A stretch of 64,000 nt of DNA from Hydrogenophilales bacterium (GCA_016703155.1 JADJCP010000001.1:930001-994000); one strand, 5' to 3'; positions 7,743-16,806 are shown, numbered from the stretch's first letter. The notes: a model not told the origin generated them from the letters alone. A program made the numbers and translations.

Positions 7743-10241
7743 ATGGCACGTATGAAATTGGTATTGGTGGGCAACGGCATGGCCGGCATGCGCACGCTGG
7801 AGGAGTTGCTCAAGGCGGCGCCGGGCATGTACGACATCACCGTATTCGGCGACGAGCCGCACCCCAATTACAACCGCATCATGTTGTCGCCGGTGCTCGC
7901 TGGCGAGCAGACGGTGGAACAGAGCGTCCTGAACAGCCGCGAGTGGTACGCCACCAACGGCATCACGCTGCATACGGGCAAGCGGGTGGCGAAGATCGAC
8001 CGCAAGAATCGTTATGTCGAGACCGACGACGGCATGCGCGCCGAGTATGACCGCCTGCTTCTGGCGACCGGTTCGAAGCCGTTCATCCTGCCGGTGCCGG
8101 GCGCCGATCTTGAGGGCGTGATTGGCTTCCGCGACATCGCCGATGTGGATCGCATGATCCAGGCATCGTCGCAATACAAGCATGCCGTGGTGATCGGCGG
8201 CGGCCTGCTCGGTCTGGAAGCAGCGAACGGCCTGAAGCTGCGCGGCATGGATGTCAGCGTGGTGCATATCGGCGACTGGTTGCTGGAGCGGCAACTGGAC
8301 GAGCCGGCGGCGCGTCTGCTGCAACAGAATCTGGAGGCGAAGGGGTTGAAGTTTCTGCTCAGGAAGCAGACGGCGGAATTGCTCCCCTGTAGGAGCGAGC
8401 TTGCTCGCGATCAGGACGCCAGGATCGCCGGCAAGCCGGCTCCTACAGGGCGCGTCGGTGCCGTTCGCTTCAAGGATGGCGAAACCATCCCCGCCGACCT
8501 GGTGGTGATGGCGGTCGGCATCCGCCCCAACACGGAACTGGCGGAGTCGGCCGGCCTGCATTGCAACCGCGGTCTGGTAGTTAACGACACCATGCAAACC
8601 ATTACCGATGCACGCATCTACGCGGTGGGCGAGTGCGTCAGCCATCGCGGCATCGCCTATGGCCTGGTGGCGCCACTGTTCGAGCAGGCCAAGGTTGCCG
8701 CCAACCATCTGGCCGAGCATGGCGTGGCGCGCTATCAGGGTTCGATGACTTCGACCAAACTGAAAGTCACAGGCATCGACCTGTTCTCCGCCGGCAACTT
8801 CATGGGCGACAGCAGCACCGAATCGCTGGTGTTCTCCGATGCCGCCGCCGGCACCTACAAGAAGCTGGTGCTCAAGGACAACAAGCTGGTCGGCGCCTGC
8901 ATCTACGGCGACACCATCGACGGCACCTGGTACTTCGACATGCTGCGCGAAGGCACTGACATCGCCCAGTTCCGCAAGACCATCCTGTTCGGCCAGCACC
9001 ATCTGGGCGACTCCGGCCACGGCCCCGCCGAACGGGTGGCGGCGCTGCCGGACAGCGCCGAAATCTGCGGTTGCAACGGCGTGTGCAAGGGCACCATCGT
9101 CGCCGCCATCCGCGACCTGAAGCTGTTCACCCTGGACGAGGTGAAGGCGCACACCAAGGCCTCCGCCTCCTGCGGTTCCTGCACCGGCCTGGTGGAAGCC
9201 GTGCTGGCGCACACCGTCGGCGGCAACTACTCCGCAGCGCCGTCGAAGAAGCCGCTGTGCAAGTGCACCGAGCACAGCCACGACGAGGTGATCGCCGCGA
9301 TCAAGGATCAAGGCCTGAAGACCATGGACGCGGTGTTCGAGGCGCTGGAATGGAGCACGCCGGACGGCTGCGCCAGCTGCCGCCCGGCGGTGAACTACTA
9401 CCTGTTGGCGCGTTGGCCCGCCGAATACCAGGACGACGCCCAGTCGCGCTTCACCAACGAACGCGCGCACGGCAACATCCAGAAGGATGGCTCCTTCTCG
9501 GTGGTGCCGCGCATGTGGGGCGGCCTGACCAATCCGAAGGAACTGCGCGCCATCGCCGACGTGGCCGAGAAGTACAAGGTGCCGGAGGTGAAGGTTACCG
9601 GCGGCCAGCGTATCGACTTGTTCGGGGTGAAGAAGACCGACTTGCCGGCGATGTGGAAGGATTTGTCGGACGCCGGCTTCGTCTCCGGCCACGCCTACGG
9701 CAAGGCGCTGCGCACGGTGAAAACCTGCGTCGGCGCCAAGTGGTGCCGCTTCGGCACGCAGGATTCGACCGGCCTGGGCGTCAAGCTGGAACAACTTACC
9801 TGGGGTTCCTGGATGCCGCACAAATACAAGCTGGCGGTATCCGGCTGCCCGCGCAACTGCGCCGAGGCGACCATCAAGGACTTCGGCGTGGTGTGTGTGG
9901 ATTCCGGCTACGAGCTGCATGTCGGCGGCAACGGCGGCATCAAGGTGCGCGTCACCGATCTGCTGACCAAGGTCGAGACCGAGGAGCAGGTGATGGAATA
10001 CACCGGCGCCTTCGCCCAGCTCTACCGCGAGGAGGCCCATTACCTGGAACGCACCGCGCCCTGGGTGGAGCGGGTCGGCCTGGCCCACATCAAGGCGAAA
10101 GTGGTGGATGACGCGGCTGGCCGCGCCGAACTCTACGAGCGCTTCAAGTTCGGCCAGCAATTCGCCCAGATCGACCCGTGGAAGGAACGCGCCGAGGGCG
10201 CCGAAGCGCACGAGTTCCAGCCCATCCGCATCTCTGCCTGA
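7743..10241 (+). CDS. nirB: Assimilatory nitrite reductase NAD(P)H, large subunit
   Basis: An 832-residue siroheme nitrite reductase large subunit that reduces nitrite to ammonium with NAD(P)H. The order is: FAD/NAD(P)-binding pyridine-nucleotide reductase domain (VLVGNGMAGMRT at the N-terminus), BFD-like [2Fe-2S] domain (CGCNGVCKG near residue 442), ferredoxin-like half-domain, then the siroheme/[4Fe-4S] site CVGAKWCRFG near 662 and SGCPRNCAEA near 700. The ATG at 7743 is chosen because GAGG lies 8 nt upstream. A 64-bp palindromic repeat is embedded near residues 215-236 without breaking the frame. nirD follows after 11 nt. Confidence 0.94.
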   Translation: MARMKLVLVGNGMAGMRTLEELLKAAPGMYDITVFGDEPHPNYNRIMLSPVLAGEQTVEQSVLNSREWYATNGITLHTGKRVAKIDRKNRYVETDDGMRAEYDRLLLATGSKPFILPVPGADLEGVIGFRDIADVDRMIQASSQYKHAVVIGGGLLGLEAANGLKLRGMDVSVVHIGDWLLERQLDEPAARLLQQNLEAKGLKFLLRKQTAELLPCRSELARDQDARIAGKPAPTGRVGAVRFKDGETIPADLVVMAVGIRPNTELAESAGLHCNRGLVVNDTMQTITDARIYAVGECVSHRGIAYGLVAPLFEQAKVAANHLAEHGVARYQGSMTSTKLKVTGIDLFSAGNFMGDSSTESLVFSDAAAGTYKKLVLKDNKLVGACIYGDTIDGTWYFDMLREGTDIAQFRKTILFGQHHLGDSGHGPAERVAALPDSAEICGCNGVCKGTIVAAIRDLKLFTLDEVKAHTKASASCGSCTGLVEAVLAHTVGGNYSAAPSKKPLCKCTEHSHDEVIAAIKDQGLKTMDAVFEALEWSTPDGCASCRPAVNYYLLARWPAEYQDDAQSRFTNERAHGNIQKDGSFSVVPRMWGGLTNPKELRAIADVAEKYKVPEVKVTGGQRIDLFGVKKTDLPAMWKDLSDAGFVSGHAYGKALRTVKTCVGAKWCRFGTQDSTGLGVKLEQLTWGSWMPHKYKLAVSGCPRNCAEATIKDFGVVCVDSGYELHVGGNGGIKVRVTDLLTKVETEEQVMEYTGAFAQLYREEAHYLERTAPWVERVGLAHIKAKVVDDAAGRAELYERFKFGQQFAQIDPWKERAEGAEAHEFQPIRISA
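8386..8449. repeat. REP-like palindrome inserted within nirB
   Basis: CCTGTAGGAGC (8386-8396) and GCTCCTACAGG (8439-8449) form perfect outer arms. Inside are GAGCTTGCTC and GCCGGCAAGCCGGC sub-palindromes. This is the GTAGGAGC-type REP arrangement known from Pseudomonas and other proteobacteria. It lies inside the coding frame between the NAD-binding part and the DGETIPADLVVMAVGIRPN segment, adding about 20 residues. A related element lies at 63742-63819. Confidence 0.85.
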
Positions 10242-10252
10242 AGGACAAGAAC

Positions 10253-10576
10253 ATGAACGACTGGATTGCAATCACCCACCTCGACGACATCCCTCGCCAA
10301 GGCGCGCGGGTAGTCGAACTGAGCCACGACGACGCGGTAAACCGCATCGCCCTGTTCCGCACCGCCGCCGATGAAATCTATGCCGTGCGCGACAAGTGCC
10401 CGCATCGCGGCGGCCCGTTGTCGGAAGGCATCGTCCACGGCGGCCAGGTCACCTGCCCGCTGCATAGCTGGAAGATCGATCTGGTCACCGGCGAAGCGGT
10501 GCTGCCGGACAAGGGCTGCGCACGCACCTATGCCACCAAGGTGGAAGACGGCCAGGTGTTTTTGAAGTTGGCGTGA
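10253..10576 (+). CDS. nirD: Nitrite reductase small subunit (Rieske-type)
   Basis: A 107-residue NirD protein with the Rieske-like pair CPHRGG and CPLHSW, both Cys-His motifs being present. It partners NirB in the cytoplasm. The ATG at 10253 follows AAGGACAAGAAC and starts the family-typical MNDWIAI sequence. It is 11 nt downstream of nirB and 54 nt upstream of nasA, in what looks like one transcript. Confidence 0.92.
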   Translation: MNDWIAITHLDDIPRQGARVVELSHDDAVNRIALFRTAADEIYAVRDKCPHRGGPLSEGIVHGGQVTCPLHSWKIDLVTGEAVLPDKGCARTYATKVEDGQVFLKLA

Positions 10577-10586
10577 ACCCGGCGCC

Positions 10587-10608
10587 ATCCCCCTTTTCAA
10601 AGGGGGGA
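10587..10608. repeat. Single CCCCCTTT-family hairpin
   Basis: CCCCCTTTTCAAAGGGGGG-type hairpin in the nirD-nasA spacer, the same sequence type as the paired-palindrome elements at 3922-4018 and 28753-28873, here as a lone half. Confidence 0.65.
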
Positions 10609-10630
10609 GTCTGATGAAAGGAAACGAATC

Positions 10631-12835
10631 ATGCTGTTCGGACGTAGCAAGAAGAACCCGATCAAGATCGCCGACAAGGGCATCGTGGAATGGAAGTACG
10701 CCGCCTGCGGTTACTGCTCCACCGGTTGCTCCATCGAGGTCGGCCTGAACGCCGAAGGCAAGCCGGTTTCCTCGCGTGGCGTCGCCGATGCCGACGTCAA
10801 CCGGGGCAAGCTATGCCTGAAAGGCATCTTCGAGCACGAGCTGTTCACTTCCGCCGGACGCGGCCTGCAGCCCTTGATGCGCGACAAATGGCACGACGCC
10901 TGGCAGCCTTCCACCTGGGACGCCACGCTGGACAAGCTGCACGACGAAATCCGCCGTATCCAGGCGGAACACGGCCCGGATTCGTTCGCCATCATCTCCA
11001 CCGGCCAGATGCTGACCGAGGAGTTCTACACGCTGGGCAAGCTGACGCGCGGCCTGATCGGCACCAACAACTACGACGGCAACACCACGCTGTGCATGTC
11101 GTCGGCGGTGTCCGGCTACAAGCGCTCGTTCGGCTCCGACGGCCCGCCCGGCTGTTACGAGGATTTCGAGCACACCGGCTGCCTGATCGCCTGGGGCTCC
11201 AACCTGCCGGAGCAGCATCCGATCATCTACTGGCGCATGAAGGAAGCGCAGGAAAAGACCGGCTTCCCGCTGATCGTGGTCGATCCGCGCGTCACCATGC
11301 TGGCGCAGAACGCGCACATTCATCTGGCGATCACGCCGGGCACCGATGTGGTGCTGATGAACGCGATGATGCACGTCATCTTCAAGGAGAACCTGCACGA
11401 CCAGCGCTACATCAACGCCAACACCAACGGCATCGAGGCGTTGCGCGCCGAAGTGGAGAAATACGACCCGGTCACCGCTTCGAAAATCTGCGGCATCGAC
11501 GAGGACACCATTCGCGTCGTGGCGCGCACGTTCGCCAAAGCATCGGCGGCAATGCAGATCTGGACCATGGGTATCAATCAGTCCACCCACGGTTCCGATG
11601 GCGTGGTCGGCATCAACAACCTGGCGCTGATCACCGGCAATATTGGAAAACCCGGCGGGACTTCGCTGTCCATCACCGGCCAGTGCAACGCCATGGGCAC
11701 GCGCGAATGGTCGTCCTGCTCCGGCCTGCCCGGTTTCCGCTATCTGGAATATCCGGAGCACCGCGAGGAAGTCGGCAAGTTCTGGAACGTCGATCCCGAG
11801 TTCTTCCCGAAGAAGCGCGGCATGTTGCAGACCGACATCTACCAGGCCATGGAGGCCGGGCAGATCAAGGGCCTGTGGCTGATCGCCACCAACCCGATGT
11901 CCTCACTGCCCAACACCGCGCGCATCCGCAAGGCGATGGAGCAACTGGAATTCTGCTGCGTGCAGGATTGCTACCAGGACACCGAAAGCGCGCAGTACGC
12001 CCACGTCTATCTGCCCGCCGGCACCTGGGCGGAGAAGGACGGCGTGATGACCAACACCGAGCGACGCATCAACCGCATCACGCCAATCACGCCGCCGCCG
12101 GGCGAGGCGAAGCCCGATCTGTGGGTGTTCAACCGGGTGGCGGAACGCTTCAACAAGGACGGCCGGGTGACCTTCCCGGAACGGGCCGGCGATATCTTTC
12201 TGGAAATGGGCCAGTTGTCGAAGGGCCGTCTCGCCGACATCTCCGGCATGAACCATGAATTGATCGAGAAAAGTCGCGGCATCCAGTGGCCGTACACCGC
12301 CGATCAGGTCGAACGCGGCGAAGCACCGCCGAAGGGCGGCAAGCGGCTGTACACCGTGGATGGCGTGTTCAGCTACCCGGACGGCCGCGCCAAACTGATT
12401 CCGTTGCCGTTCATCGACAACAACGAAGTTCCGGACGAGAAGTTCCCGGTCTGGCTCAACACCGGCCGCCTGATCGAGCATTGGCATGGCCGCACCAAGA
12501 CCGGCAAGATCGGCAACAACAACAAGTACAGCCCGATACCATTCATCGAGATCAACCCCGACCTGGCGTTGGAATTGGGCATCCAGCGCGGCGAATACGT
12601 GCGCATGGTGTCGCGTCGCGGCGACGCGGTGGCGATGGCCATGCCGACCCAGCGGGTGCCGAAGAACATGGTGTTCCTGCCGTTCCACTTCCACGACTGC
12701 GCCAACCGCCTGACCTTGGGCCTGCTCGATCCGCACTCGCGCCAGCCCGCCTACAAGCAGTCCGCCATCCGCATCGAACGCATCGCCGACCAGGTCGCGG
12801 CGGCGAAGTTGTCGATGGAAATGAGGAAGTTTTAA
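10631..12835 (+). CDS. nasA: Assimilatory nitrate reductase catalytic subunit
   Basis: A 734-residue molybdopterin oxidoreductase of the NasA/NarB/NapA branch. The N-terminal [4Fe-4S] ligands are C26, C29 and C33 (CGYCSTGC) plus a Cys near residue 62 (KLCLKG). The Mo-bis-MGD domains follow, with TTLCMSSAVSGYK carrying the probable Mo-ligating Cys. The C-terminal cofactor-binding domain begins near residue 595 (LNTGRLIEHWHGRTKTG). There is no signal peptide, so it is cytoplasmic, and no C-terminal BFD domain as in some NasA proteins. It reduces nitrate to nitrite for NirBD. The adjacent downstream gene is its likely electron donor. Confidence 0.9.
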   Translation: MLFGRSKKNPIKIADKGIVEWKYAACGYCSTGCSIEVGLNAEGKPVSSRGVADADVNRGKLCLKGIFEHELFTSAGRGLQPLMRDKWHDAWQPSTWDATLDKLHDEIRRIQAEHGPDSFAIISTGQMLTEEFYTLGKLTRGLIGTNNYDGNTTLCMSSAVSGYKRSFGSDGPPGCYEDFEHTGCLIAWGSNLPEQHPIIYWRMKEAQEKTGFPLIVVDPRVTMLAQNAHIHLAITPGTDVVLMNAMMHVIFKENLHDQRYINANTNGIEALRAEVEKYDPVTASKICGIDEDTIRVVARTFAKASAAMQIWTMGINQSTHGSDGVVGINNLALITGNIGKPGGTSLSITGQCNAMGTREWSSCSGLPGFRYLEYPEHREEVGKFWNVDPEFFPKKRGMLQTDIYQAMEAGQIKGLWLIATNPMSSLPNTARIRKAMEQLEFCCVQDCYQDTESAQYAHVYLPAGTWAEKDGVMTNTERRINRITPITPPPGEAKPDLWVFNRVAERFNKDGRVTFPERAGDIFLEMGQLSKGRLADISGMNHELIEKSRGIQWPYTADQVERGEAPPKGGKRLYTVDGVFSYPDGRAKLIPLPFIDNNEVPDEKFPVWLNTGRLIEHWHGRTKTGKIGNNNKYSPIPFIEINPDLALELGIQRGEYVRMVSRRGDAVAMAMPTQRVPKNMVFLPFHFHDCANRLTLGLLDPHSRQPAYKQSAIRIERIADQVAAAKLSMEMRKF

Positions 12836-12841
12836 GAATTT

Positions 12842-12918
12842 GTAGGTCGGGTTAGGCGCAGCCGTAACCGACATTACGGCCCGTCGGGTTACGCGATAAA
12901 GCCGCTAACCCGACCTAC
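12842..12918. repeat. Interspersed palindrome GTAGGTCGGGTTAG family
   Basis: GTAGGTCGGGTTAG (12842-12855) and CTAACCCGACCTAC (12905-12918) are perfect inverted arms around a 49-nt centre rich in GTAACC/GGGTTAC words. It occupies nearly the whole spacer between nasA and the next gene. This sequence type is a widespread proteobacterial intergenic repeat and probably a non-autonomous mobile element. Confidence 0.75.
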
Positions 12919-12931
12919 GCGGAGAATCACC

Positions 12932-14728
12932 ATGTTTCAAGTACGCCCCAACGAGCCCGATTACGCGCTGCTCAAAGACCCGAGCAGCCAGACGCTGAAC
13001 CGCTACGGCAAGTCCATCGAGACCGCGCCGGAGGGCGACGCCCTGCGCGCACAGAATTTCGTCATCAACGGCGAGGCCTGCGCGCAGCAGAACCCCAACC
13101 GCTACAAGCAGCACGGCTTCTATTTCAACGCCGACAACTGCATCGCCTGCCACGCCTGCGAGGCGGCTTGCAGCGAGAAGAACGACAACCCGGCGCACAT
13201 CGCTTTCCGTTCGGTCGGTTTCGTCGAAGGCGGCACCTACCCGAACTACCAGCGCCTGAACATCTCGATGGCCTGCAACCACTGCGACGATCCGGTCTGC
13301 CTGAAAGGTTGCCCGACCCGCGCCTACACCAAGTTCGCCGAATACGGCGCAGTGCTGCAGGACCCGGACATCTGCTTCGGCTGCGGTTACTGCACCTGGG
13401 TCTGCCCGTACAACGCGCCGCAACTCGACCCGGTCAAGGGCCAGGTGTCGAAGTGCAACATGTGCGTGGATCGCCTGGAGGTGGGCCTGAAACCGGCCTG
13501 CGTCTCGGCCTGTCTGGGCAAGGCGCTGGATTTCGGCGTCATCGAGAACATCCCGGAGGGCCGCAGCCAGGCCAAGACGGTGATTCCCGGTTTCCCGAGC
13601 CCGGACATTACGCATCCCAACATTCGCTTCCAGCAGACCCGCGCCACCCAGCGCGACATGGTGCGGGTGGACAGCACGCCGGTGAAATATCACAAGGATG
13701 ACGGCAGCGGGACGTTCACGCCGGTGCTGGACCCGAAACACGACTTCCAGCGCGAATGGAACTGGGCCAAGTTGCTCGGCTCGCACGAGAACGCGCACAT
13801 CGTCTTCACGCTGGCGGCGCAGACCGCGATGGGCGCTTTCCTGCTGCTTTCGGTCGGCGCCTGGCTGGGCCTGGAGTCCATCGTCGCGTTCATCGGCAGC
13901 GCCGCCTACCTGCCCGCCGTGGTCGCGCTGATTGCGTTGATGAGCTTCGGCCTGTTCAAACTCAACATGCACCTGGGCAAACCGATGCGCTTTTATCGCG
14001 GCTTCAACAACTGGCGCTTGTCGCCGGTGAGCCGAGAGATCGCCGGGGTATCACTGTTCTTCGGTGGGCTGGCGGGTTACGGCTTCTTCAGCGTGTTCCC
14101 AAGCTTTCCCTTCGCGGAACTGCTGAAACCTGCCGCCACCGTTGCCGGCCTGCTGGGTCTGAGTTTCGGCGGTTATTACATGATCAAGCTGTATCGCATC
14201 CCGGCACGGCCGTTCTGGAACCACTGGCAGACCGGCGCATCCTTCATCGCCGCCGGCCTGGGCCTGGGCGCGCTGTTCCTGGCGCTGTTCGCGGCGGGAT
14301 TCAACAGTCTCACACCGGAACTGACACAGATGCTGGCCAGCCTGATCATGTTCGCGCTGTTGCTGGAAGGCGTCGGCCTGCTGGCACATGCCCGCGACCT
14401 GCGCGGCCAGGGTGAGGAAGGCGATGCCTCGTTCTACGAACAGACCACCACCTTCGGCAACCCCTACTGGCTGCGCAACGGCCTGTTGGGTTTAAGCCTG
14501 ACCCTGGCGCTGGGTATCGTTGCCACGGGCAACTCGATGCTGTTCGCGCCAATGGCGCTGACCCTGCTGGCCACCGCCATCATCGGCCGCGCCCTGTTCT
14601 ATGTGCTGGTGATTCCGACCACCATGCCGGGTGCATTCTTCTGGCGCAACAAAGGCTTCGTCGAACATGCACGGGAAACCGGCCTGGCGAACATGCCGCA
14701 ACTCGGTGTGGTGCCGGATCGGCATTGA
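12932..14728 (+). CDS. Fused DmsB-like ferredoxin/DmsC-like membrane anchor
   Basis: A 598-residue two-part protein. The first ~230 residues are a four-cluster ferredoxin of the DmsB/NrfC type, with CIACHACEAAC, CNHCDDPVCLKGCP, CFGCGYCTWVCPY and CNMCVDR...CVSAC. Residues from ~285 to the end contain about eight hydrophobic segments typical of the DmsC quinol-oxidising anchor. No signal peptide precedes the ferredoxin, consistent with a cytoplasmic partner. Directly downstream of nasA, it probably passes quinol electrons to the nitrate reductase, tethering it to the membrane. GGAG precedes the ATG. The pairing is inferred from synteny. Confidence 0.82.
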   Translation: MFQVRPNEPDYALLKDPSSQTLNRYGKSIETAPEGDALRAQNFVINGEACAQQNPNRYKQHGFYFNADNCIACHACEAACSEKNDNPAHIAFRSVGFVEGGTYPNYQRLNISMACNHCDDPVCLKGCPTRAYTKFAEYGAVLQDPDICFGCGYCTWVCPYNAPQLDPVKGQVSKCNMCVDRLEVGLKPACVSACLGKALDFGVIENIPEGRSQAKTVIPGFPSPDITHPNIRFQQTRATQRDMVRVDSTPVKYHKDDGSGTFTPVLDPKHDFQREWNWAKLLGSHENAHIVFTLAAQTAMGAFLLLSVGAWLGLESIVAFIGSAAYLPAVVALIALMSFGLFKLNMHLGKPMRFYRGFNNWRLSPVSREIAGVSLFFGGLAGYGFFSVFPSFPFAELLKPAATVAGLLGLSFGGYYMIKLYRIPARPFWNHWQTGASFIAAGLGLGALFLALFAAGFNSLTPELTQMLASLIMFALLLEGVGLLAHARDLRGQGEEGDASFYEQTTTFGNPYWLRNGLLGLSLTLALGIVATGNSMLFAPMALTLLATAIIGRALFYVLVIPTTMPGAFFWRNKGFVEHARETGLANMPQLGVVPDRH

Positions 14729-14743
14729 GCGGGGATTTCCGGT

Positions 14744-15022
14744 CTATCCACCGCTCAGGGCCTGGAAAATGAACAGCGTCGCCCCCTCCGGCACACGATC
14801 CGACAGGTTCCTGCGGTCGATCACGATGGTGTCATTGATGCTGAGATTGACGTGCCGCCGTAGCGCGCCGCGTTCATCAACGATGTAATCGGAAAATCCC
14901 GGTGCCAGTTCGTCGACTGCACGCAGCACCTCGGCCACCGAGCCGGCCGGCGCCGTGATGGTGCGGCTTTCCAGCGCCGGGAAGAAGCGGTAGAGGTGCC
15001 GCGTCATGGTCACCGTGGGCAT
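14744..15022 (-). CDS. MoaD/ThiS-like sulfur-carrier protein
   Basis: A 92-residue ubiquitin-fold protein. The C-terminus is Gly-Gly (ALSGG), the activation site of MoaD/ThiS carriers, and the preceding IPEGATLFIF-like stretch fits the family. It follows the BNR-repeat gene by 14 nt on the same strand, and this two-gene pairing recurs in bacteria. It could serve molybdopterin or another sulfur-transfer pathway. Proximity to the molybdenum enzyme NasA is suggestive but not proof. Starts at 15022 or 15006 are possible. Confidence 0.75.
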   Translation of the reverse strand: MPTVTMTRHLYRFFPALESRTITAPAGSVAEVLRAVDELAPGFSDYIVDERGALRRHVNLSINDTIVIDRRNLSDRVPEGATLFIFQALSGG

Positions 15023-15036
15023 GGCGTTCAGCCCGC

Positions 15037-16221
15037 TCAACCAAATCGAACCGAATACACCGGCGGAAAGTTGTTGCCCAGGCATTGCCAGGTTTCACCG
15101 CGATCTTCCGACAGGTAGACGTTGCCGGTGGTGCTGCCGAAGCACAGGCAATCGCCGGATACGTCGAGGCCGTGCCGCAGCACGATGTCATAGGCGTTTT
15201 CCTGCGGCAGGCCAGCGCGAAAGGCTTGCCAGGATTTCCCGCCATCGGTCGTGCGCGCCACGAACAGGCCGCCGTCGATCGCCATCCGCGCCATGTCCGC
15301 GCGCGCCGGCACGACCCAGGCGGTGCGACCGTCCCGCGCATCCACCGCGATGGGGAAGCCGAAATGCACGCCGGCCTCGGGCTGGCTGACCTTGGTCCAG
15401 GTTTGCGCGCCATCCGCGCTGTAGAACACGCCGCAGTGGTTCTGTTGCCAGAGATGATCCGGCTGCGCCGGGCAGGCGGTGACGAAGTGCGGATCGTGCC
15501 CCCATTCGGCTTCCGGATTCGGCAGGTAATCGTTCGTCACGCCACGATTGCGCGGACCCCAGGTCTGGCCGCCGTCGCGGCTTTCCAGCACGCCAGCCGA
15601 GGAGACCGCGATATGCATGTGCAGCGGATCGCGCGGGTCGATGACGATGGAGTGGATGCCCGGCTCGAACACACCGTAGTCGATACTGGCCGGCGTACCG
15701 CCCCATTGGTTCTCACTGGTCGCGCCGCCGGCGAACAGGTCGCCGCCGCGACTGGCGTGGTTCCACAGTGGCCGGTTCAGCGTCCAGGTGTCGCCGCCGT
15801 CGTCGCTGACGAACAGGCCGCCGGGAATCGTGCCGGCGTAGATCCGGCCGGGCTGCCCGGCGGAGCCAAAGGCCAGGTTCCAGATCTTGTACACGGCGGC
15901 ATCCTTGTACGCGGGCTGGCCGGTGGGCGCCGCCGGATCGAAATCCGGTGTCGGCAGCATCTGGACGATATGGCGCGCGCCGTCCGGGTATTTCAACGAC
16001 GAAAGATCCTGCCAGGTTACGCCGCCATCGCGCGAACGCGACAGCTTGGGGCCCCAGTGGCCGTGGTCCAGGGAAGCCCACAAGGTGCCGTCGCGCGCAT
16101 CGCGCGCCGCGTAACAGACGGGAATGCCGGCATGCGCGATGGGGCGCGGCCGCCAGGTGGAATCCACGCGGTCGAAGATGACCGTGCCTTTGCGGGTGCC
16201 GAGCAGAATCATGTTGGACAT
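15037..16221 (-). CDS. BNR/sialidase-like beta-propeller protein
   Basis: A 394-residue protein with repeated Asp-box/BNR motifs (SRDGGVTW, SDDGGDTW, SRDGGQTW, TTDGGKSW, SEDRGETW), spaced as in a beta-propeller of the sialidase/Vps10/YCF48-like class. No signal peptide follows the start MSNMILLGTRKG, so it is probably cytosolic. The ATG at 16221 has GAGGT upstream. It forms a pair with the MoaD-like gene. True sialidase activity should not be assumed, since these genes are often annotated only as glycosyl hydrolases. Confidence 0.78.
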   Translation of the reverse strand: MSNMILLGTRKGTVIFDRVDSTWRPRPIAHAGIPVCYAARDARDGTLWASLDHGHWGPKLSRSRDGGVTWQDLSSLKYPDGARHIVQMLPTPDFDPAAPTGQPAYKDAAVYKIWNLAFGSAGQPGRIYAGTIPGGLFVSDDGGDTWTLNRPLWNHASRGGDLFAGGATSENQWGGTPASIDYGVFEPGIHSIVIDPRDPLHMHIAVSSAGVLESRDGGQTWGPRNRGVTNDYLPNPEAEWGHDPHFVTACPAQPDHLWQQNHCGVFYSADGAQTWTKVSQPEAGVHFGFPIAVDARDGRTAWVVPARADMARMAIDGGLFVARTTDGGKSWQAFRAGLPQENAYDIVLRHGLDVSGDCLCFGSTTGNVYLSEDRGETWQCLGNNFPPVYSVRFG

Positions 16222-16471
16222 AGCGTTGACCTCACATAGGTTCGCGGAAGCATTCAGCGGGAAGGGTTGATTAATCATTTGCGCGGGAGCCGTCGACGCT
16301 TCCGGGCAGGCTGAAATACGGAATCCAGTGCGTTACCGGAGATGGCGTCCGACATGGCGCGCGCCATGTTTGCTACGGCCTCACTCATACCTTATTTCAA
16401 GTCGCTTGGGAAGGTGGGCGGCAGATGGCGCATGGGCAAGCGTACTGGAAACACGCGCTGTTCCGCCATCA
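16222..16471. other. Non-coding or decayed stretch
   Basis: Between the BNR gene start and the kinase remnant there is no recognisable gene. Because the remnant immediately downstream is frame-compatible but lacks its kinase core, this stretch may contain the decayed or deleted body of that gene plus the BNR promoter. Confidence 0.35.
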
Positions 16472-16666
16472 AACAGCGATCCGGAGAACCGTTTCGAAAC
16501 CGCCGAGGAATTCCTCCTCGCGCTTGAACGGGACGAGGCCAGCCGATTGTCCAGACCACGCCCGGCACCGGTCGTCGAGCACGATCCATTGTGCTTCCGG
16601 CAGGCGGTCGCCTTCGTGGCGACGACCTTCAATCTACTGCTCGTCTGCCGGCTGCGGGCGGGTTGA
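16472..16666 (+). pseudogene. Remnant of a protein kinase C-terminus
   Basis: About 64 codons reading DPENRFETAEEFLLALERD, then PVVEHDPL, a hydrophobic helix (AVAFVATTFNLLLVCRL) and a stop. This matches the C-terminal tail of the membrane-anchored serine/threonine kinases (often kinase/phosphatase fusions) found next to nitrate-assimilation genes in betaproteobacteria. No kinase catalytic motifs are seen upstream. The rest of the gene seems to have been lost. It lies 140 bp before the NasT-like regulator. Confidence 0.6.
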
Positions 16667-16806
16667 ACCTAGCCACCCCGCCATTCGGAGTGCATCATGC
16701 ACGTCATGGACAACAGGATGCCCAAAAAAATGCGCCTATCGCTCGCCCGGACAGGCTTGCCGGACGAGCGCGCCGCCGTTATGGCGCACCACGAACTCCA
16801 GGGCGC

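Noticed and set aside
7644..10271. Long minus-strand open frame opposite nirB
   Set aside because: A shadow of the GC-rich nirB codons: no domain, no ribosome-binding site, and composition typical of antisense frames.
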